Made by a program: the position numbers and the translations under genes. A DNA stretch of 64,000 nt, taken from the NCBI GenBank assembly GCA_047345645.1, contig JBLEFH010000001.1; one strand, written 5' to 3'. The notes beneath the pieces are model-generated. The model saw only the letters and a list, made by a program, of their open reading frames with translations. It did no database searches and was not told the origin of the DNA. Within the stretch, counting starts at the first letter, position 1. Each line of letters starts with the position of its first letter. Origin of the DNA: JBLEFH01 sp047345645 (GTDB lineage: Bacteria; Pseudomonadota; Alphaproteobacteria; Rhodobacterales; Rhodobacteraceae). Shown here one piece after another: positions 15,219 to 23,316 of the stretch.

Positions 15219-17177
15219 ATGCCTCAAAGGAGTTTTTCCCCCGTGATCCGCTCGGCCGTCTTCCTTCTCATGAGCAGCGTTCCGGCGCTTTTGATGACCC
15301 CGCAAAAAGCACAAGCCTTTGAACTCTTTGGAATTCATTTGTGGGGAGACGAAGATGAAGGCGAGGTCGATGTGATCGACCCGCATAATTACGAGGTCAC
15401 GATCACCGCCGATGACGACACGGCCAAGGACATCACGGAATCGGCCTCGGCGCTTTGGGAAGACCGCGACGATCCGGCCTCTGGCTCCGCCGGGGTTATC
15501 GCGAAAGCACGGGGCGATTACCGCAATATTATCGGCGCGATGTATGACGAGGCCCGCTATGGCCCTGTCGTCTCTATTAAAATTAATGGTCAGGAAGCCT
15601 CAGAAATCGAGTTGGACGCGCCTTTGCCGAATCCCGTGCCGGTGGAAATCACGGTGAGCGCCGGGCCGGAATTCGAGTTTGGCCGCGCCGAGATTGGCAA
15701 CCGCTATACCGGCTACATTAAGACCGAGGATGACATCGGCACCTCGCCCGAGGATGTCGGGTTTGAGACCGGGGAGCCCGCCCGCGCCGGTGTGGTGGAC
15801 CGCGCCGCCCGCGCAACGACGCGGCTTTGGCGCCAGCTTGGCTATCCCAAAGCCACCGCATATGCCCCCGACGCCGTGGCCGATCACGACCGCCAGCAGC
15901 TTGATGTGTATGTTCCGGTCGAGCCGGGTTCACGCGCCAATTTTGGCCGCACCAGCATCGCCGGCACGGAGCGGATGGACCCGAATTATACCGTCTATAT
16001 GGCCGATATCCCCGAGGGTCAGGAGTTCGACCCCGATGTGATCGAGGAAGCCGAAGAGCGCATCGGGCGGCTCGACGTGTTCCGCATGCTGCGCTTCGAG
16101 GAGCCGGAGAGCATCAACCCCGATGGCAGCTATCCGATCCATATCGAAGTGGAGGAAAAACCGCTGCGCCGCATTTCCTTCGGGGCAGAGCTGTCCTCGC
16201 TCGACGGGGTGAGCCTTGAAAGCTACTGGTATCACCGCAACCTCTTTGGCCGCGCCGAGCGCCTGCGCTTCGACGCCTCGGTCAGCCGCATCGGCTCCAG
16301 CGAAGACATCAGCGACATCGATGATGTAAACGATATCGACTACTCGGTCGGCGTCACCTACACCATGCCGGGCCTGTTCGACCCGGATCTCGATTTCGTC
16401 TCCTCCGTCTTTGCCGAACAGGAAGTGTTCGAGACTTACCGCGACGAAAGCGTCAGCGCGCGGACGGGCTTCAACTATATCTACGACAAATACACCTCCG
16501 GCAGCCTCTTCGCCGTGGTCGAGAAATCCGAAGTGGTGGACGCGACCGGGACGCAGGAATTCCTCCTGTTCGGCGCCGAAAGCGCCATCGAATGGGACCG
16601 CCGCGACAGCGAAACGGACCCGCGTTCCGGCTTCTATCTGCGCGGCACGTTTGACGCCTATTACGAGGCCGAATACGAGAACTTCCCCCTCCGCCCGACG
16701 CTGGAAGGCCGCTATTACAAAGGCTTTGGCACCGATAATCGTTTCGTGCTGGCAGGCCGGGTCAAGGTCGGCTCGCTCCTGAACACCGATCTCGATGAAG
16801 CGCCAAACAGCCTGACCTTCTACGCCGGCGGCGGCGGCTCCGTGCGCGGCTATGAATACAAGCAGATCGGCATCGTCACCGGACAGGATGAAGACGGCGA
16901 CGACATTGTCGAAGGCGGTCTCTCGCTGGTCGAAACCTCGGTCGAATTCCGCGCCGATATCACCGATAACTGGGGCGCGGTCGCCTTCGTTGATGGCGGT
17001 CTCGTCACCGATGAAACCACGCCGGACTTCTCGGGCGACATGCTCTTTGGCGCGGGCCTCGGCATACGCCGCCAGACCGGGCTCGGCCCGATCCGCGTCG
17101 ATGTGGCGGTCCCGCTTGACAAAGACAAAGCAGACGAAAACTTCGGGGTCTATATCGGTCTCGGGCAGGCATTTTGA
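15219..17177 (+). CDS. tamA: Outer-membrane assembly factor TamA (BamA/Omp85 family)
   Basis: The outer-membrane half of the translocation and assembly module. From ATG 15219 the product has 652 residues; a GTG at 15243 preceded by AAAGGAG is an equally good start and gives a cleaner signal ending at KAQA. After the signal come about 360 residues of POTRA-like domains. A 16-strand Omp85 barrel follows, beginning near GAELSSLDGVSLESYWYHRN, with the barrel-lid motif GGGGSVRGYEY and C-terminal FGVYIGLGQAF ending in Phe. The stop codon overlaps the tamB ATG by one base (TGATG), a strong sign of coupled translation. Confidence 0.92.
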   Translation: MPQRSFSPVIRSAVFLLMSSVPALLMTPQKAQAFELFGIHLWGDEDEGEVDVIDPHNYEVTITADDDTAKDITESASALWEDRDDPASGSAGVIAKARGDYRNIIGAMYDEARYGPVVSIKINGQEASEIELDAPLPNPVPVEITVSAGPEFEFGRAEIGNRYTGYIKTEDDIGTSPEDVGFETGEPARAGVVDRAARATTRLWRQLGYPKATAYAPDAVADHDRQQLDVYVPVEPGSRANFGRTSIAGTERMDPNYTVYMADIPEGQEFDPDVIEEAEERIGRLDVFRMLRFEEPESINPDGSYPIHIEVEEKPLRRISFGAELSSLDGVSLESYWYHRNLFGRAERLRFDASVSRIGSSEDISDIDDVNDIDYSVGVTYTMPGLFDPDLDFVSSVFAEQEVFETYRDESVSARTGFNYIYDKYTSGSLFAVVEKSEVVDATGTQEFLLFGAESAIEWDRRDSETDPRSGFYLRGTFDAYYEAEYENFPLRPTLEGRYYKGFGTDNRFVLAGRVKVGSLLNTDLDEAPNSLTFYAGGGGSVRGYEYKQIGIVTGQDEDGDDIVEGGLSLVETSVEFRADITDNWGAVAFVDGGLVTDETTPDFSGDMLFGAGLGIRRQTGLGPIRVDVAVPLDKDKADENFGVYIGLGQAF

Positions 17178-20100
17178 TGACACGCAAAACCCTTCTTACC
17201 GGCCTTCTCCTGTCCACCGCGCTCGTGCTGCCGCTCTCCGCGCAACAAGATGGCGACGAGGATGAAAACGGCTTCATCGTCCGCCAGCTTGAACAGCGGC
17301 TGTCGAGCGAAAACATGACCGTCAGCATTTCGGGCGTCGATGGCGCGCTGTCGAGCAATGCCCGCGTCGGCGAAATCAGCTTTGCCGATGAGGACGGCCC
17401 GTGGCTGACCATCCGCAACGCCGAGCTGGACTGGAACCGCCTCGCGCTCCTGCGCGGCCGCGTGAACATCAACCGCCTCGCCGCCGAAAGCATCGAGATC
17501 CCGCGCTTGCCGGGGCAGGGCGGCGATCAGGTCGAGACGGAAGCCAAGCCCTTCACGCTCCCCGATCTGCCGGTCTCGCTCAATCTGGGTGAGCTCGATA
17601 TTCAGCGCGTCGAGGTGGGCGAGCCGGTCGTCGGTGAGGCGTTCGCCGCCTCCGTCACGGGCGGGATGACCTTTGACGACGCGGCGATTGACGCGACCAT
17701 GAATCTGGAGCGCCTCGACAACGGCGACAATGGCGGCAATATCAGCGTGACGGCGCAGTTCGACAGCAACAGCCGCGACACACTGATCGACATTTCGACC
17801 TATGAGCCGCCGGGCGGTCTCGTCTCCTCCTTGCTCAACATCGAAGGGCAGCCGGAAATTTCGCTTGAGGTGCAGGGCGAGGGCAAACTCGACAATCTCG
17901 ACGTGAATATCGACCTGGAGACCGACAGCGAAGACCTCGTCGTTGGCACGGTCGCCATGCGTCAGGGTGAGCAGGGTCTCGGTTTCGGCGCGGATCTGCG
18001 CGGCCAGATGGCCCGCGTCGTGCCGGAGCGCTACCGCCCCTTCCTTGAGGGCGAAAGCACGGTGAAGGTGCAGGGCGTCAACAAAGGCGAAGGCGCGGTT
18101 GAACTCAGCGAGCTTGCCGTTGAAACCAATGCGCTGTCCCTCTCCGGCCAGCTTGAAACGCTTCAGGGCGGCTTCCTGCGCCGTCTCGATCTGCAAGGTC
18201 AGCTTGGCGATGGCACCGAGGATGTGCCGCTCCCGGCGGGCGAGACCGAGGCGTCGCTGCGGCAGGCCAATATCGACATTCGCTATGGCTTGGAAGGGTC
18301 CGACGCATGGGATGGCTCCATCACCGCCGAGGCGCTGCAATTCGACGAGATTTCCGCCGAAGCGCTCGACATTGATCTGGGCGGCGAGGCGCAAGCCCTT
18401 GATGATGCGGAAAATCGTCTCGTGACGGTTGGCATCACCGGCGGGCTGCGCGGTCTCGATGCGGAGGATGCGGACACGGCGCGCGCCCTTGGCGATGCGC
18501 TCGATCTCAACATTCAGGCGCGGCTCCCTGCGGGCCAGCCGGTCGAGTTACAAACCGCGCAAATCAGCGGCGAAGTGGGCGAGATCGGGCTTCAGGGCCT
18601 GATCGACGATTTCACCTTCGACGGCACCATCGAGGCCGATTTGCCGGACCTGACCCCGCTCGCGGGCCTCGCCAACCGTGATCTCGCGGGCGGCGGCAAC
18701 CTGACCCTTGAGGGCAGCTATGGCCTGACTTCGGGCAAATTCGATTTCGACATTACCGGCCTCATGCAAGACCTTCAGGTCGGGCAGGAGCAGGCCAACG
18801 CCATGCTCGCGGGCGAGACCGCGCTCGATGGCCGCGCGATCCGTGACGAGGCGGGGCTCCTCTTCCGCGATGTGGAAGTCAACAACGGTCAGTTGCAGGC
18901 CAATCTCTCCGGCGTTGCCAACTCGAACCGCAACGACATTTCGCTCGACGCACTGATCCGCGATCTCGGAGTGCTGTCCGAAAACGCCTCCGGCGCGCTC
19001 AACCTCACGGCGACCGCCGAGGGCCGGGACGGCACGACCAATCTCACCGCCCGCGGCGATATCCCGAACGGCCAACTTCAGGGCCGCGACGCGCAGGATA
19101 TCTATTTCGAATTCGCCGGCGTGAACGACGATGCGGGCCTGCGCGGCGATCTCTCGGGCGGCGGCGAGCTTGGCGATGCGCCGATCACGCTGGCTGGCTC
19201 CGTCGATATTGGCGAAGAACAGCGCCAGATCAGCGGTCTCGATCTCGCCATCGGCGCGACCGAGCTCGTCGGCGATGTGGTGCAGAATGTCGAATCTGGT
19301 CTCTTCGAGGGCGGCGTCCAGATCATCTCGCCGGATATTTCCGACGCCGCCGCGCTGGCGCTGATGGAAGCCGCCGGGTCCGTCGATCTCGATGTGCAGT
19401 TCTCGGCTGAAAATGGCGAGCAGGATGTGGCCGTCGATGGCGATCTCAACGGTATCGAGCAGGGCAATATCCGCATCGGCAACATCACCCTCGACGCGAC
19501 CATCGCCAACGCCCTCGCCGCGCCGCAGATCAATGCGGATCTCTCGGGCGGCAACATCAGCTTCGGCGAAACCTCGGTCGATATCGTTGAAGGCTCGGCG
19601 ACCACCAATGGCGACACCACCGATTTCAACGTGAACACCCGGCTCGGCAATGGCGCGACCATCGACGCAGCGGGTGCGGTCACGCAGGTCGAAGGCGGCA
19701 TGGATCTCGCGCTCGACACGGCGCAGCTCAATCAAAACAACGCCTCCGCACGCCTCCTCAACCCCGCAGAAATCCAACTGCGCGGGCAGGATGTCACCCT
19801 TGGCGACATCGCGCTCGACGTGAATGGCGGGCGGGTCGAGGTCAGCGGCGAGGCGGGCGAGCAGCTCAACCTGCGCGCCAATCTCGCCAATGTCCCGCTC
19901 GATATCGCCAACGCCGTCGTGCCCAATCTCAACGCGGGCGGCATCGTCAACGGCAATGCGACCATCACCGGCTCGCGAACCCAGCCCAATGTCGATTTCG
20001 ACGTGACGGGCCGCGACCTGACCGCCGCGCCGATCGCCAATGCCGGCGTGCCGCCCATCGATATCGACGCCAGCGGCGAGATGACCGGCACGGATCAGCT

Positions 20101-21796
20101 GGCCCTCAACGCTGCGCTCAACACCGATGACGGCGTCTCCGCCCGCGTGAACGGCACCACCTCGCTCAGCGGCGGGCCGGTCAACCTTTCGATCAATCTC
20201 GACGCCTTCCCGCTCGCCTTCGCCAACCGTTTTGTCGACGGGCAAAACCTGCGCGGCAGCGTCACTGGGACGGGGCAAGTCACCGGCTCGCTCACCGATC
20301 CGGCGGTCAGCTTCGATCTCGATGGCTCCGGCATCGGCGCGGCCCCGCTTGACAGTTTCGGCGCGAATGGCCTCTCGGCAGCGCTCACCGGCGAATATCG
20401 CGGGCAGGCGCTCAACGTCACCGGGCTTCAGGTGAACGGCCCCGCCGGGCTGACCCTCAACGCCCAGGGCTCCGTCCCCTTCAACGGCGGCGCGATGAAC
20501 GTGAACGCCCAAGGCGCGCTGCCCCTCGATCTGCTCGACCAGACCCTGGCCAGCCGCAACGCCCGCGCCGACGGCGTCGTCAATCTCGACATTGCGGCGA
20601 GCGGCGCGCTCTCCAACCCACAACTCTCCGGCACCATCTCCACCAGCGGCGCGACCTATGTGGATGCGGGCCTCAACATCCGCGTCGAGAACATCGCGCT
20701 CGATGCGGCGCTGGCGGGCGACACGCTCAACCTCAACAGCCTCTCGGCGGAACTGGCGCGCGGCGGCACGATCAACGCCTCCGGCACGATGGGCATCGCC
20801 GCGCCCTTCCCGGCGGATATCGACATCACCATGCGCGGCATCCGCTATACCGATGGCGATATCGTCGCGACCCGCTTCAACGGCGATCTCTCCATCGACG
20901 GGCCGATCTATGGCGCGGGCCTCGTCTCGGGCCGGATCGATTTGAGCGAAACCGAAATCTCGATCCCGCAGGGCTTTGGCGGCTCCGCCGGTCTGCGTCT
21001 CGGGGTCGAGCATGTGAACGCGCCGCCCGCCGTGGAAGCCACGCTCGCCCGCGCCGCGATCCGCGAGCGCCAGCGCAGCCAGCAGGCCAGCCCGACCGAT
21101 GATCTGCGGCTCGATATCGAGATTTCCGCCCCCGAGCGTGTGTTTGTGCGCGGACGCGGCCTCGACAGCGAGCTTGGCGGCAGCGTCCAGATCGAAGGCA
21201 CCGTGGGCGATCCCGCCCCGATCGGCCAGTTCGAACTCAATCGCGGTCGCCTCAACCTGCTCGGCCAGCGGATCGACCTCGACGAAGGAACCCTGACCCT
21301 CAACGGCACGCTGACCCCGCGTCTGCGCCTCGTCGCGCTCACCCAGAGCAGCGATGTGACCGCGCAGGTGATCGTCGCTGGTCCGGTCAATGATCTCGAT
21401 CTGACCTTCCAGAGTACCCCGGAACTGCCCGAGGACGAGGTGCTGGCCCGCGTGATCTTCGACCGCTCGATCTCCGAGCTGTCGGCCTTCCAGCTTGCCC
21501 AGCTGGCGGCGGCGGTGTCGGAACTGACCGGCGGCGGCGATGGCGGCGTGATGAGCGAGATCCGCGAGACCATCGGCTTCGACAATCTCGACGTGAAAAC
21601 CGACGAGGATGGCGAAACCGCGGTGCAGGCCGGCAAATATCTCTCCGATGATGTCTACACCACCATCGAGACCAACTCCGCCGGGACCACCGAGGCCGGC
21701 GTCAGCGTGGATATCACCGAGCATATCCGAGGCCGCATCTCCGTCGATAACGAGAGCGAAGGCACCATCGGCATCTATTACGAGCGGGATTATTGA
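17177..21796 (+). CDS. tamB: Translocation and assembly module protein TamB (AsmA-like)
   Basis: A very long (1539-residue) periplasm-spanning protein, anchored by an N-terminal signal/anchor (TRKTLLTGLLLSTALVLPL). The middle consists of repeated beta-strand units rich in Asp, Gly, Asn and Ala, as expected for the hydrophobic-groove beta-taco of AsmA-like proteins. The last 350 or so residues hold the conserved TamB domain (GQFELNRGRLNLLGQRIDLD, ELPEDEVLARVIF, and C-terminal EGTIGIYYERDY). It works with TamA in outer-membrane protein assembly and, in other bacteria, phospholipid transport. A GC-rich hairpin follows the stop. Confidence 0.93.
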   Translation: MTRKTLLTGLLLSTALVLPLSAQQDGDEDENGFIVRQLEQRLSSENMTVSISGVDGALSSNARVGEISFADEDGPWLTIRNAELDWNRLALLRGRVNINRLAAESIEIPRLPGQGGDQVETEAKPFTLPDLPVSLNLGELDIQRVEVGEPVVGEAFAASVTGGMTFDDAAIDATMNLERLDNGDNGGNISVTAQFDSNSRDTLIDISTYEPPGGLVSSLLNIEGQPEISLEVQGEGKLDNLDVNIDLETDSEDLVVGTVAMRQGEQGLGFGADLRGQMARVVPERYRPFLEGESTVKVQGVNKGEGAVELSELAVETNALSLSGQLETLQGGFLRRLDLQGQLGDGTEDVPLPAGETEASLRQANIDIRYGLEGSDAWDGSITAEALQFDEISAEALDIDLGGEAQALDDAENRLVTVGITGGLRGLDAEDADTARALGDALDLNIQARLPAGQPVELQTAQISGEVGEIGLQGLIDDFTFDGTIEADLPDLTPLAGLANRDLAGGGNLTLEGSYGLTSGKFDFDITGLMQDLQVGQEQANAMLAGETALDGRAIRDEAGLLFRDVEVNNGQLQANLSGVANSNRNDISLDALIRDLGVLSENASGALNLTATAEGRDGTTNLTARGDIPNGQLQGRDAQDIYFEFAGVNDDAGLRGDLSGGGELGDAPITLAGSVDIGEEQRQISGLDLAIGATELVGDVVQNVESGLFEGGVQIISPDISDAAALALMEAAGSVDLDVQFSAENGEQDVAVDGDLNGIEQGNIRIGNITLDATIANALAAPQINADLSGGNISFGETSVDIVEGSATTNGDTTDFNVNTRLGNGATIDAAGAVTQVEGGMDLALDTAQLNQNNASARLLNPAEIQLRGQDVTLGDIALDVNGGRVEVSGEAGEQLNLRANLANVPLDIANAVVPNLNAGGIVNGNATITGSRTQPNVDFDVTGRDLTAAPIANAGVPPIDIDASGEMTGTDQLALNAALNTDDGVSARVNGTTSLSGGPVNLSINLDAFPLAFANRFVDGQNLRGSVTGTGQVTGSLTDPAVSFDLDGSGIGAAPLDSFGANGLSAALTGEYRGQALNVTGLQVNGPAGLTLNAQGSVPFNGGAMNVNAQGALPLDLLDQTLASRNARADGVVNLDIAASGALSNPQLSGTISTSGATYVDAGLNIRVENIALDAALAGDTLNLNSLSAELARGGTINASGTMGIAAPFPADIDITMRGIRYTDGDIVATRFNGDLSIDGPIYGAGLVSGRIDLSETEISIPQGFGGSAGLRLGVEHVNAPPAVEATLARAAIRERQRSQQASPTDDLRLDIEISAPERVFVRGRGLDSELGGSVQIEGTVGDPAPIGQFELNRGRLNLLGQRIDLDEGTLTLNGTLTPRLRLVALTQSSDVTAQVIVAGPVNDLDLTFQSTPELPEDEVLARVIFDRSISELSAFQLAQLAAAVSELTGGGDGGVMSEIRETIGFDNLDVKTDEDGETAVQAGKYLSDDVYTTIETNSAGTTEAGVSVDITEHIRGRISVDNESEGTIGIYYERDY

Positions 21797-21797
21797 G

Positions 21798-21817
21798 GAG
21801 GGGGCTGCGGCCCCCTC
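21798..21817. terminator. Hairpin between tamB and the convergent formate dehydrogenase operon
   Basis: A perfect eight-pair stem (GAGGGGGC/GCCCCCTC, four-base loop) begins two bases past the tamB stop and touches the last base of the opposing gene. There is no T run, so it may act as a bidirectional or Rho-assisted barrier. Confidence 0.5.
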
Positions 21818-22290
21818 TAGGGTCGTGAGATCTCGGCGATATCGTCCAGATCCACGTCCCGGTGCAGGATCGTCTTGTAAGCGATCAGCGCCGCGCGCGG
21901 CATGACCCAGACGGTTTGGCCCAAAACCTCCCGCCGCACGGAACTTGCGAAATCAATCTCTTGCGGCATCCAAGCGCCGGTCCGTCCGTCTCGAAGGGCG
22001 AGGCGGTCCGGGCTGCCAATCTCGATCCGTTGGCCTGCATGATCGAGCTTAACATAAGTTAGCGACCATGGGCCTTCGACCAGCGTCTCCGGCCCCCAGA
22101 TGATGCTCGGCGCGATGCTGTCGATAAAGTCGCGGTCGCCCTCGAAAGGCACATAAAGATCAATGTCATGCAAAGCCCGCGTCGCCCCATAGGCGCGCGC
22201 CGCGAGGCCGCCGACGATTTGATAGGGGAGGCCCGCCGCCTCGATTTCGGAAACAATCCACGCCAGCGCAGCGGCGGCGCGGGCGCTCAC
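21817..22290 (-). CDS. Nucleotidyltransferase-fold protein coupled to the formate dehydrogenase operon
   Basis: A 157-residue protein with the minimal nucleotidyltransferase pattern: GGLAARAYGATRALHDIDLYV holds the GG, a later Arg and the metal-binding Asp-x-Asp. A possible third carboxylate is in QRIEIGSPD. The layout resembles AbiEii/aminoglycoside-nucleotidyltransferase-like proteins, whose substrates vary widely. The start is a GTG that overlaps the fdsD stop in a GTGA arrangement, so it is the last gene of the fds operon. Whether it acts on the molybdenum cofactor, on another small molecule, or is unrelated cannot be told from sequence. Confidence 0.7.
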   Translation of the reverse strand: MSARAAAALAWIVSEIEAAGLPYQIVGGLAARAYGATRALHDIDLYVPFEGDRDFIDSIAPSIIWGPETLVEGPWSLTYVKLDHAGQRIEIGSPDRLALRDGRTGAWMPQEIDFASSVRREVLGQTVWVMPRAALIAYKTILHRDVDLDDIAEISRP

Positions 22291-22505
22291 TTGGCCTGCG
22301 CCAGCAGCTTCTCCGCCCCTTGCCGCGCCAGCGGGGTCAGCCCGTCGCCGCCCGCATCGAGATGCGCCGCCATCGCGGCCCGCATCCGGGGGTCCCAGAA
22401 TTTCTCGATATGGCCTGCGACCCCGTCAACCGCCTCCGTTTCGGGATAAGCGGCGAAGAAATCCGCGATCTGGTTGGCCATGGTGACAAGGTGGTCAGGC
22501 TTCAT
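22287..22505 (-). CDS. fdsD: Formate dehydrogenase delta subunit FdsD
   Basis: A 72-residue small protein with the family's MANQIADFF near the N-terminus, HIEKFWDPRMRAAMAAHL in the middle and a short Ala/Leu end. FdsD is needed for assembly of the active NAD-linked formate dehydrogenase and is always found at the end of fds operons. The gene overlaps fdhD by 11 bases and the nucleotidyltransferase gene by 4. Confidence 0.92.
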   Translation of the reverse strand: MKPDHLVTMANQIADFFAAYPETEAVDGVAGHIEKFWDPRMRAAMAAHLDAGGDGLTPLARQGAEKLLAQAK

Positions 22506-23316
22506 CAGCGGCTCCGAACTGGGCGGGATCGAACAGCATCACATCGCCCTTGGCCCGTGCGGCGATGGCCAGCCCTGCATCCGCAGCCAGCCGTAGCGCC
22601 AGCGCGCTAGGCGGGGAGATCGCGGCCAGAAGCGGGGTGCCGAGGGTTGCGGCTTTCTGCACCATCTCGACGCTCACCCGGCTCGACAGGGTCACGAAAT
22701 CGCCGGGCTTCGGCCCGCCCGCGCGCAGGGCCCCGCCGATGAGTTTGTCGAGGGCGTTATGGCGGCCAATATCCTCCCGGATCAGCCGGACCTCGCCCGA
22801 GCCGTTGCACAGCGCCGCGCCGTGGACGGAATGGTTGAGAGCCTTCATCTCCTGCGCCTCGCGCAGCGCGTCGAAACTGCGCAGGATGGCGGCAACTGTG
22901 GGCCGGGCGCCGGTCACAGCCCGCGCGGGCCGCACCGCTGCGTCGAGACTTTGCGCCCCGCAGATCCCGCAGCCCGACCGGCCCGCGATGCGGCGGCGGC
23001 GGTCTTCGGCGGCGGTGAAAATCTCCGGGTCGGCCTTCAGATTGACCAGCCAACCATCCGCCGCTTCGGCGATTTTCACATCCGTCAGAACCTCCGCGGA
23101 AGGCACCAAGCCTTCGGACAGCGCGAAGCCGAGGGCGAAGTCCTCAAGGTCCGCCGGGGTCGCCATCATCACCGCGAAGCGTTGCCCGTTCGTTAAGATC
23201 GCGACCGGCATTTCCTCGGAAACATACCAACCGGTCGGTATGTTTCCGCCCTCCGCGGTTAAAACCCGACCCCTGGCATAGGGTGAATGAATCGATTTGT
23301 CGGACTTGTCGAGCAT
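22495..23316 (-). CDS. fdhD: Formate dehydrogenase accessory sulfurtransferase FdhD (FdsC)
   Basis: It carries sulfur from a cysteine desulfurase to the bis-MGD cofactor before insertion into formate dehydrogenase. About 273 residues. Key marks: GRSGCGICG, whose two Cys form the sulfur-relay CxxC, then VHGAALCNGSG, REDIGRHNALDKLIG and LSSRVSVEMVQKAA, all signature blocks of the family. It begins at ATG 23316, sharing one base with the fdsA stop (TGATG). The operon order fdsG-fdsB-fdsA-fdhD-fdsD matches that known in Rhodobacter. Confidence 0.95.
   Translation of the reverse strand: MLDKSDKSIHSPYARGRVLTAEGGNIPTGWYVSEEMPVAILTNGQRFAVMMATPADLEDFALGFALSEGLVPSAEVLTDVKIAEAADGWLVNLKADPEIFTAAEDRRRRIAGRSGCGICGAQSLDAAVRPARAVTGARPTVAAILRSFDALREAQEMKALNHSVHGAALCNGSGEVRLIREDIGRHNALDKLIGGALRAGGPKPGDFVTLSSRVSVEMVQKAATLGTPLLAAISPPSALALRLAADAGLAIAARAKGDVMLFDPAQFGAADEA

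Noticed and set aside
18548..21724. A 1058-codon open frame on the minus strand
   Set aside because: It lies fully opposite tamB, whose signal, AsmA-like repeats, C-terminal domain and overlap with tamA are clear. Long antisense frames are expected from strong GC third-position bias.
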